From positions 1-6,925 of the forward strand of contig JBIKVM010000156.1 of assembly GCA_044356825.1 (NCBI GenBank): DNA of 6,925 bases, read 5' to 3'. The notes under the pieces were generated by a model. That model was not told the origin of the DNA. It saw only the letters and a program-made list of their open reading frames with translations, and made no database searches. This stretch comes from JAUREX01 sp044356825 (lineage in GTDB: Bacteria; Pseudomonadota; Alphaproteobacteria; Rhodobacterales; Rhodobacteraceae). Of the stretch, positions 1-4,941 are shown piece by piece (the stretch's first letter is position 1; every line of letters starts with the position of its first letter). The translations under genes were made by a program, and so were the position numbers.

Positions 1-1
1 C

Positions 2-1279
2 GGTTGCGCCGAGCAGGAAGAAATCCTGCCCGGCGCACGCTATCCCGTGGGCACCCCGGTCGAAGAGATGACCGGGGACGCGGTTTCCGAAACGGCTGCG
101 AAACGCGCCCTGCCTTTCGCGGCCGGGGCGCCCGTCAGCAACGCAGACTGGACACACCGCGGCGGCAGCCCCGAGGGCGCGACGCGCAACCTCGCTCTCG
201 GCTCCACTCCTGCAGCGGTCTGGAGTGTCCCGATCGGCGCGGGCGAAAGCCGGCGCGAGCGCATCGCCGCGGCCCCGGTCATCGCCTCGGGGAGGATCTA
301 CACGCTCGATTCCGAGGGTGTCGTGCAGGCGACCGGCACGAACGGAGCACCATTGTGGCGGGCGGCCGCGACACCATCGGGCGGGCCCGAAGGCGGGGCG
401 GTAGGTGGCGGCCTTGCCGCGAACGGCCAGACGGTTGTCGTCGCAACAGGCTTTGGCCTGCTTGTCGCGCTCGATGCCGCCACAGGTTCGGAACTGTGGC
501 AAGAGCGGTTCGAGGCGCCGATCGCCGGCGCCCCCCTCCTTGCCGGCGACCGGGTCTATGTGCAGGGCCGCGACGGCACCGGCTGGGCTGTCGATGCTGC
601 AAGCGGGCGACGTATCTGGGTCGAGACTGGAATCCCCGCGGAAACCGGCCTTGCCGGGTCGGCCGGCCCGCGCACGCTCGGGGCCGACGCTGTCCTCTTT
701 GCGCTCCCGGACGGGGTGCTGCGGGCCAGCGCGAGGGTCGACGGCACGACGATCTGGCAATCGAGCGTACCGGGCCGCCGCCCGGGCTATCCGGCAAGCC
801 TCGTGCGCGATCTGACGGGCGATCCCGCGATTGCGGGGGGGCGCGTCTATGCGGGCACCTCCGCCGGCCGGATCGCCGCCATCGACGCGGCCTCGGGCGC
901 GGTGATCTGGATCGCCGAAGAGGGCGCGATGGCGCCGATCTGGGTCGCAGGCGGGTCGGTCTTCGCCGTGGGCGACCGCGCGAGTCTCACGCGGATCGAT
1001 GCCGCGAACGGCGAGATCATCTGGACGGTGCCCCTGCCCGGGTTCGAGCGGGCCGATCCGGGCAAGCGCAAGGGTATCCATGCCCATTTCGGCCCGGTTC
1101 TGGCCGGCGGGCGCCTTGTCGTCGCATCGGGCGACGGGGCGATCCGCTTCTTCGATCCGGTCGACGGGCGCGAGACGGGGCGGATCGACCTGCCGGGCGG
1201 GGCGGCCGCCCCCCCTGCCATCGCGGGCGGCACGCTCTATGTCGTCTCGCGGTCGGGCACGCTGCACGCCTATCGCTAG
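2..1279 (+). CDS. bamB: BamB-like outer membrane assembly lipoprotein (beta-propeller), 5' truncated
   Basis: Only the C-terminal 425 residues are in the window. The reading frame is open from the first bases and begins Gly-Cys-Ala-Glu, which looks like the end of a lipobox (x-x-G-C). The signal peptide and start codon therefore lie just upstream of the window, and the cysteine would be the lipidated first residue of the mature protein. From about fragment residue 97 to the end, roughly eight repeats of the pattern 'G-x-hydrophobic-Y/V ... G-x-[ILV]-x-A-[LI]-D-A-x-[ST]-G-x-x-[IL]-W' are visible (for example GRIYTLD, LVALDAATGSELW, IAAIDAASGAVIW, RIDAANGEIIW). This is the PQQ-like/WD-like beta-propeller typical of BamB. 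BamB is a periplasm-facing lipoprotein that helps BamA insert beta-barrel proteins into the outer membrane. The position directly before der matches the bamB-der pairing known in proteobacteria. A PQQ-dependent dehydrogenase is unlikely: the protein is too short and I see no catalytic domain. An internal GTG at 47 is not the start. Confidence 0.88.
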   Translation, partial: GCAEQEEILPGARYPVGTPVEEMTGDAVSETAAKRALPFAAGAPVSNADWTHRGGSPEGATRNLALGSTPAAVWSVPIGAGESRRERIAAAPVIASGRIYTLDSEGVVQATGTNGAPLWRAAATPSGGPEGGAVGGGLAANGQTVVVATGFGLLVALDAATGSELWQERFEAPIAGAPLLAGDRVYVQGRDGTGWAVDAASGRRIWVETGIPAETGLAGSAGPRTLGADAVLFALPDGVLRASARVDGTTIWQSSVPGRRPGYPASLVRDLTGDPAIAGGRVYAGTSAGRIAAIDAASGAVIWIAEEGAMAPIWVAGGSVFAVGDRASLTRIDAANGEIIWTVPLPGFERADPGKRKGIHAHFGPVLAGGRLVVASGDGAIRFFDPVDGRETGRIDLPGGAAAPPAIAGGTLYVVSRSGTLHAYR

Positions 1280-1298
1280 GTCGCGGGCCATCCGCGAC
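1280..1298 (+). promoter_or_regulatory. 7-bp hairpin between bamB and der
   Basis: GTCGCGG at 1280-1286 is perfectly complementary to CCGCGAC at 1292-1298, with a five-base loop (GCCAT). The stem starts at the first base after the bamB stop codon and ends at the base before the GAGGA ribosome-binding sequence of der (1299-1303). No T-run follows it, so it is not a classical intrinsic terminator. It could act as an mRNA-stability or processing element, or influence translation of der. The structure is read from the sequence; any function is inference. Confidence 0.4.
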
Positions 1299-1303
1299 GA
1301 GGA
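1299..1303 (+). promoter_or_regulatory. Ribosome-binding site of der
   Basis: GAGGA lies eight bases before the ATG at 1312. This supports that ATG as the start of der, although the same frame is open for more than a kilobase upstream. Confidence 0.7.
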
Positions 1304-1311
1304 CCCATTCC

Positions 1312-2823
1312 ATGCTGACCCTCGCCATCATCGGCCGCCCCAATGTGGGCAAGTCGACGCTCTTCAACCGGCTTGTCGGCAAGCGCCTCGCGCTCGTCGA
1401 TGACCGCCCCGGCGTCACGCGCGACCTGCGCGAGGGCGAGGCGCGACTCGCGGATCTGCGCTTTGTCGTGATCGACACGGCCGGGCTCGAGGAAGCGACC
1501 GACGACAGCCTTCAGGGCCGGATGCGCAAGCTGACCGAGCGCGCAATCCGCATGGCCGATGTCTCGCTCTTTCTTGTCGATGGCCGGGCGGGGATCACGG
1601 CGATGGACGAGGACCTCGCCGGCATCCTGCGGCGCGAGGGGCGGCGCGTGATCCTCGGGGTCAACAAGGCCGAGGGGAAGGCGGGCGATGCGGCCGCACT
1701 CGATGCCTGGCGGCTGGGCCTGGGCGAGCCCCTGCGCCTCTCGGCCGAGCATGGCGAGGGGATGGACGATCTCTATGCCGCCTTGCGCCCGCATGTCGAT
1801 GCCGCGGACGCCGCCGCCGCCGCCGATCAGGCCGAGGCGCCCGAAACCGACATCGACATCGACCCCGACGCGCCCGAGGATGCGCCGCCGCTGCGCCCCA
1901 TCACCGAGGCCCGCCCGCTGCAGATCGCGGTGGTGGGGCGGCCCAACGCGGGCAAGTCGACCCTCGTGAACCGCGTCCTCGGCGAGGACCGGCTGCTGAC
2001 CGGGCCCGAGGCCGGGATCACGCGCGATGCGATCTCGGTCCGGACGCGCTGGAACGGGGTCCCCGTGCGCATCTTCGACACGGCCGGCATGCGCAAGCGC
2101 GCCAAGGTGCAGGACAAGCTCGAAAAGCTCTCGGTCGCGGACGCGCTGCGCGCGGTGCGCTTCGCCGAGGTGGTGGTGGTGCTGCTCGACGCCGCGCAAC
2201 CCTTCGAGACGCAGGACCTGCGCATCGCCGATCTGGCCGAACGCGAGGGGCGCGCGGTGGTGATCGCGGCCAACAAATGGGATCTCGAGGATGACAAGTC
2301 CGGCAAGCTCGCGGCGCTGCGCGAGATGGCCGAGCGCCTCTTGCCGCAATTGCGCGGCGTGCCGGTCGTGGCGGTGTCGGCCCTGACGGGGCGGGGCATC
2401 GACCGGCTGCAATCCGCGATCATGTCCGCGCACGGCGTCTGGAACCGGCGCATCACGACCGGGCGCCTCAACACCTGGCTCGGGGCGATGACCGAGGCGC
2501 ACCCGCCCCCGGCCCCCGGGGGGCGGCGGATCAAGCTGCGCTACATGACGCAGGTCAAGACACGCCCGCCGGGCTTTGTCGTGATGTGCTCGAACGCCGA
2601 GGAGATGCCCGACAGCTATCGGCGCTATCTGGTCAACGGCCTGCGCGAGAGTTTCGATCTGCCCGGCAGCCCGATCCGCATCACGCTGCGCAGCCGCACC
2701 GACGACAACCCCTTTCGCGACCGCAAGCCCGCCCAATCCTCGAAGCTGCGCAAGCACCTCGGGGGCGAGCGGCCGAAACCCGCGCGCGCCAGGGGCCCGA
2801 AACCCGCCCCGACCGAAGGCTGA
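1312..2823 (+). CDS. der: Ribosome biogenesis GTPase Der (EngA)
   Basis: A complete protein of 503 residues, slightly longer than the usual 440-490. Der is a cytoplasmic GTPase essential for 50S subunit maturation. It has two tandem GTPase domains and a C-terminal KH-like domain. First domain: P-loop GRPNVGKS at 8-15, switch I region PGVTRD at 33-38, DTAG at 55-58, G4 motif NKAE at 118-121 and G5-like SAEHGEG at 144-150. An Ala-rich and acidic linker covers about 163-198. Second domain: GRPNAGKS at 209-216, GITRD at 235-239, DTAGMRKR at 256-263 and NKWD at 321-324, followed by SALTGRGI. The KH-like domain follows (RIKLRYMTQ, then PPGFVVMCSN and the DNPFRDR region), and the protein ends in a basic Lys/Arg/Pro tail. 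The ATG at 1312 is chosen because the P-loop follows at once and a GAGGA sequence is well placed. The gene follows bamB after 32 bp and is probably co-transcribed with it. The oddity is Glu instead of Asp in the first G4 motif. Confidence 0.98.
   Translation: MLTLAIIGRPNVGKSTLFNRLVGKRLALVDDRPGVTRDLREGEARLADLRFVVIDTAGLEEATDDSLQGRMRKLTERAIRMADVSLFLVDGRAGITAMDEDLAGILRREGRRVILGVNKAEGKAGDAAALDAWRLGLGEPLRLSAEHGEGMDDLYAALRPHVDAADAAAAADQAEAPETDIDIDPDAPEDAPPLRPITEARPLQIAVVGRPNAGKSTLVNRVLGEDRLLTGPEAGITRDAISVRTRWNGVPVRIFDTAGMRKRAKVQDKLEKLSVADALRAVRFAEVVVVLLDAAQPFETQDLRIADLAEREGRAVVIAANKWDLEDDKSGKLAALREMAERLLPQLRGVPVVAVSALTGRGIDRLQSAIMSAHGVWNRRITTGRLNTWLGAMTEAHPPPAPGGRRIKLRYMTQVKTRPPGFVVMCSNAEEMPDSYRRYLVNGLRESFDLPGSPIRITLRSRTDDNPFRDRKPAQSSKLRKHLGGERPKPARARGPKPAPTEG
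1810..1863 (+). repeat. Short tandem repeats in the Der inter-domain linker
   Basis: Five consecutive GCC codons at 1810-1824 encode Ala167-Ala171. At 1849-1863 the unit GACATC occurs twice followed by GAC, encoding DIDID at 180-184. Both lie in the flexible linker between the two GTPase domains. All units are multiples of three, so repeat-number changes would alter linker length without a frameshift. Confidence 0.6.
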
Positions 2824-2826
2824 GCC

Positions 2827-2854
2827 TTGCCGCCGACCCGGCGCGCAGCATATT
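2827..2854 (+). promoter_or_regulatory. Candidate promoter for mce-DUF1467
   Basis: TTGCCG at 2827-2832 resembles a -35 box and CATATT at 2849-2854 resembles a -10 box, with a 16-base spacer. Each matches the sigma-70 consensus at four of six positions. CATATT is the most AT-rich spot in the 57-bp gap between der and mce. Transcription would begin about 20 bases before the mce start. This is a pattern match only, and read-through from der is also possible. Confidence 0.3.
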
Positions 2855-2868
2855 GAACCCGACCGGAC

Positions 2869-2875
2869 AGGGGGG
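2869..2875 (+). promoter_or_regulatory. Ribosome-binding site of mce
   Basis: AGGGGGG ends five bases before the ATG at 2881. An out-of-frame ATG CGA TGA (2876-2884) overlaps the true start and would encode only two residues. It is probably chance. Confidence 0.55.
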
Positions 2876-2880
2876 ATGCG

Positions 2881-3285
2881 ATGATCGGACGCCTGAACCA
2901 TGTCGCCATCGCGGTGCCCGACCTCGGGGCGGCGGCGGCGCAATACCGCGACACGCTGGGGGCGCGCGTCGGCGCGCCGCAGGACGAACCCGACCATGGG
3001 GTGACGGTCGTCTTCATCGAGCTGCCCAACACCAAGATCGAACTCCTGCACCCGCTGGGCGAGGGTTCGCCCATCGCGGGCTTTCTGGAAAAGAACCCCG
3101 CCGGCGGCATCCACCATGTCTGCTACGAGGTCGAGGACATCCTCGCCGCGCGCGACCGGCTGAAGGCCGCGGGCGCGCGCGTGCTCGGATCGGGTGAGCC
3201 GAAGATCGGCGCGCATGGCAAGCCGGTGCTCTTCCTACACCCCAAGGATTTCAACGGCTGCCTTGTCGAGCTCGAGCAGGTCTGA
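2881..3285 (+). CDS. mce: Methylmalonyl-CoA epimerase
   Basis: A complete 134-residue protein of the vicinal oxygen chelate (glyoxalase-like) superfamily, the normal length for this enzyme. It interconverts (2S)- and (2R)-methylmalonyl-CoA, linking propionyl-CoA carboxylase to the B12-dependent methylmalonyl-CoA mutase. In Rhodobacterales this serves propionate and odd-chain degradation, and the ethylmalonyl-CoA pathway where that is present. The two beta-alpha-beta-beta-beta halves are visible: LNHVAIAVPDL at 5-15 and GGIHHVCYEVEDI at 75-87. Likely metal ligands by family position are His7, Glu54 (in KIELL), His79 (or His78) and Glu130 (in CLVELEQ). HPKDFNGCLVELE near the end is characteristic of the family. 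A strong Shine-Dalgarno sequence precedes the ATG. The stop codon overlaps the start of the next gene by one base (TGATG), so the two are probably translationally coupled. The mutase and carboxylase genes are not in the window. A different VOC-family enzyme is possible but less likely. Confidence 0.93.
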   Translation: MIGRLNHVAIAVPDLGAAAAQYRDTLGARVGAPQDEPDHGVTVVFIELPNTKIELLHPLGEGSPIAGFLEKNPAGGIHHVCYEVEDILAARDRLKAAGARVLGSGEPKIGAHGKPVLFLHPKDFNGCLVELEQV

Positions 3286-3572
3286 TGACGATCACCGGCG
3301 CCTTCGTCCTCTTCGCGATGATCTGGTTCATGGTGTTCCTCGTCATGCTCCAGATCGGCCACCACACCCAGGGCGATGCGGGCAAGGTCGTGCCCGGCAC
3401 GCCGCCCGGCGCGCCTGCGGGCTTCGTCGTGCGGCGCAAGGCTTGGCGCGCGACGCTCATCACCCTGCCGCTCTGGGCGGTGCTGGTCGGTGTGATCGTG
3501 TCGGGTGCCGTCACTATTCGCGATATCGACATCGGCGGCCGGATGGGCCCCGCACCCGCCGAGTCGCGCTAG
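3285..3572 (+). CDS. DUF1467 family small membrane protein
   Basis: A complete 95-residue protein with two predicted membrane helices, about 4-23 (FVLFAMIWFMVFLVML) and 56-76 (LITLPLWAVLVGVIVSGAV). They are joined by a hydrophilic loop containing the conserved-looking stretch TQGDAGKVVPGTPPGAP (28-44) and the basic RRK (50-52). The N-terminus and this loop match my recollection of the DUF1467 family of alphaproteobacteria, whose function is unknown. The start is fixed by the TGATG overlap with mce, and a CAGG in the end of mce can serve as its ribosome-binding site. The close coupling suggests expression together with the epimerase, but a metabolic link is only inference. Its TAG stop lies within the CTAG shared with the gene on the opposite strand. 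Confidence 0.82.
   Translation: MTITGAFVLFAMIWFMVFLVMLQIGHHTQGDAGKVVPGTPPGAPAGFVVRRKAWRATLITLPLWAVLVGVIVSGAVTIRDIDIGGRMGPAPAESR
3569..3572. other. Shared convergent stop site (CTAG)
   Basis: The palindrome CTAG gives TAG on the plus strand (3570-3572, end of the DUF1467 gene) and TAG on the minus strand (3571-3569, end of the LysE/ArgO-type gene). The two coding regions therefore overlap tail to tail by four bases. Two copies of GGGCCC (3545-3550 and 3572-3577) flank the stops and could pair around a 21-base loop, but no T-run follows on either strand. No standard terminator is evident between the two transcription units. Confidence 0.9.
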
Positions 3573-4183
3573 GGCCCGAGCATCCCGCGCAAGAGACCCG
3601 CCGCCAGCCCCCACATGAGGAGCGCCACGCAGGCATCGAGCATCCGCCACGAGCGCGCCGATGACATGACGGGCGCGAGCAACCGCGCCCCGAAACCGAG
3701 CGAGAAGAAGAAGGCGAACGAGGCCAGCACCGCCCCCGCGCCAAAAGCCGCCCGCTCGCCCCCCTCGAACTGGGTCGAGACCGCGCCGACGAGGCCCAGC
3801 GTGTCGAGATAGACATGCGGGTTGCCCCAGGTGAAGGCCGCACCGAGCGCGAGCGTCCGGCCGAGCCCCGCCGTCTGGCCGGCAAGCTCCATCGCGTAAT
3901 CGCCTTGCCACGCCGCCCGGAGCCTGAGCGCGCCATAGACGGCCAGGAACCCCGCCCCGCCCAGCGCCATCAGTTGCGGCAGCGCCGGAAAGGCCGCGAC
4001 CAGAACCCCGAACCCCGCCACCCCCGCCGCGATCAGCACCGCATCCGAGCACGCGCAGAGCAGCACGAGCGGCAGCACATGGGCGCGCGCGAGGCCCTGG
4101 CGCAGCACGAAGGCATTCTGCGCCCCGATCGCGAGGATGAGGGCGCCGCCCGTTGCGAAGCCCGTCGCAGCGGCTGCAATCAT
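3569..4183 (-). CDS. LysE/ArgO family amino-acid exporter
   Basis: A complete 204-residue, strongly hydrophobic protein, the usual length for LysE/ArgO transporters, with about six membrane helices (roughly 5-20, 37-60, 68-88, 108-130, 145-168 and 181-200). Two family signatures are clear: IGAQNAFVLRQG at 19-30 and TWGNPHVYLDT at 118-128, both closer to the ArgO/YggA branch than to RhtB. Family members export basic amino acids such as arginine or lysine across the inner membrane, powered by the ion gradient. The exact substrate here is not determined by the sequence. The ATG overlaps the stop of the DUF502 gene (ATGA, 4180-4183), indicating translational coupling. LysE-type exporters are often controlled by a divergent LysR-type regulator, but none is adjacent here. 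Confidence 0.92.
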   Translation of the reverse strand: MIAAAATGFATGGALILAIGAQNAFVLRQGLARAHVLPLVLLCACSDAVLIAAGVAGFGVLVAAFPALPQLMALGGAGFLAVYGALRLRAAWQGDYAMELAGQTAGLGRTLALGAAFTWGNPHVYLDTLGLVGAVSTQFEGGERAAFGAGAVLASFAFFFSLGFGARLLAPVMSSARSWRMLDACVALLMWGLAAGLLRGMLGP

Positions 4184-4866
4184 GCGGCCGCGTCGTCCGT
4201 CGCGGGCGGCTTCGTCGGATCCTTGGGATTGGGATAGACGAGGCCCGCCGAGATGATGAGCTTGGCTGCATCCTCGACCGACATCTCGAGCATGATGACA
4301 TCCTTCGCGGGCGCATAGAGCAGGAAGCCCGAGGTCGGGTTGGGCGTTGTCGGCAGGAAGACCGAGAGGATCTCGTCGTCGCGCGGCACCTTCTCCGACA
4401 ACTCACCCTTCGCCCTGGTCGAGACGAAGCCGATCCCCCACAGGCCGGGGCGGGGATGCTCGATCAGGCAGGCGCGGTCGAACTTGGCTTCGGTCTGGGC
4501 AAAGACCGTCTCGGCGATCTGCTTCAGGCCGTTGTAGACGCTGCGCACGACCGGCGTGCGGTCAAGCAGGTGCTCGGCCCAGCGGATGAGCGAGCGCCCG
4601 ATCAACCCCTTGGCAACCCATCCCGCAAGGACGGTGAAGACAAGGAAGAAGATGACGCCCACGCCATGGACATTGATCCCGACCCAAGTCCGGGGTTGCA
4701 GGGTCTCGGGCAGCATCGGCAGGATCCAGCTATCGATCCAGCCCGTCACGACCCATATGAGATAGCCCGTGAGAAACAGCGGGGCGATGACGACAAGCCC
4801 CGTGAGGAAGCTCGCGCGAAGACCTGCAAGCAGGCTGCGCTTGCGTGGCGGGCCGGAACTGTTCAT
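4180..4866 (-). CDS. DUF502 family membrane protein
   Basis: A complete 228-residue protein of the DUF502 family (COG2928), the family that includes plant COV1/LCV proteins. Its molecular function in bacteria is unknown to me. A short basic N-terminus (RKR at 8-10) is followed by two membrane helices, about 20-42 and 66-88. The C-terminal half is soluble, with conserved family motifs TPVVRSVYNGLKQ (104-116) and FLPTTPNPTSGFLL (170-183), and the last 20 residues are Pro/Asp/Ala-rich. By the positive-inside rule the N-terminus and the soluble domain would face the cytoplasm. The start is supported by GAGGG about eight bases upstream on the minus strand. The stop overlaps the start of the exporter gene (ATGA). 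It lies 75 bp downstream of livM and could be in the same transcript or have its own promoter in that gap. Confidence 0.9.
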   Translation of the reverse strand: MNSSGPPRKRSLLAGLRASFLTGLVVIAPLFLTGYLIWVVTGWIDSWILPMLPETLQPRTWVGINVHGVGVIFFLVFTVLAGWVAKGLIGRSLIRWAEHLLDRTPVVRSVYNGLKQIAETVFAQTEAKFDRACLIEHPRPGLWGIGFVSTRAKGELSEKVPRDDEILSVFLPTTPNPTSGFLLYAPAKDVIMLEMSVEDAAKLIISAGLVYPNPKDPTKPPATDDAAA

Positions 4867-4910
4867 CGACTTTTCCCTCGGGGTGTTTGCTGCGGCCCGA
4901 CCCTATCCGC

Positions 4911-4940
4911 GCGGTGGCAGAATGGAAATCCCGCCACCGC
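4911..4940 (-). terminator. Inverted repeat just after livM, possible transcript-end hairpin
   Basis: GCGGTGGC at 4911-4918 and GCCACCGC at 4933-4940 form a perfect 8-bp, GC-rich stem with a 14-base loop. On the minus strand it begins two bases after the livM stop codon. The rest of the 75-bp gap (4867-4941) holds the ribosome-binding site of the DUF502 gene and nothing else I recognise. No T-run follows the stem, so it would be an incomplete intrinsic terminator. It may instead protect the 3' end of livHM mRNA or reduce read-through into the DUF502 gene. Confidence 0.35.
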
Positions 4941-4941
4941 C

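Noticed and set aside
47..1279. GTG at 47 as the start of the beta-propeller gene
   Set aside because: The frame is open back to base 2 and encodes a Gly-Cys lipobox end followed by typical BamB N-terminal residues, so the gene begins outside the window.
4..1311. Long open frame in phase with der extending upstream to the window edge
   Set aside because: Its translation is Arg/Gly-rich shadow sequence overlapping the bamB gene. Der similarity begins exactly at the ATG at 1312.
1276..3216. 646-codon open frame on the minus strand opposite der and mce
   Set aside because: It is antisense to two confidently identified genes. Its composition (His/Arg/Gly/Asp-rich, no domain) is typical of high-GC shadow frames.
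4184..4191. GCGGCCGC palindrome before the exporter start
   Set aside because: It lies inside the DUF502 coding end, encodes Ala codons, and is expected occasionally in DNA this GC-rich. There is no evidence of an operator.
3123..4406. 427-codon minus-strand open frame across the convergent junction
   Set aside because: It overlaps five-sixths of well-supported genes in another frame and its translation shows no family features.
4867..4910. Promoter for the DUF502 gene in the 75-bp gap
   Set aside because: The best match on the minus strand (TTTCCA, 15 bases, GATAGG) fits the consensus poorly at both boxes, so I do not call it, although a promoter here is possible.
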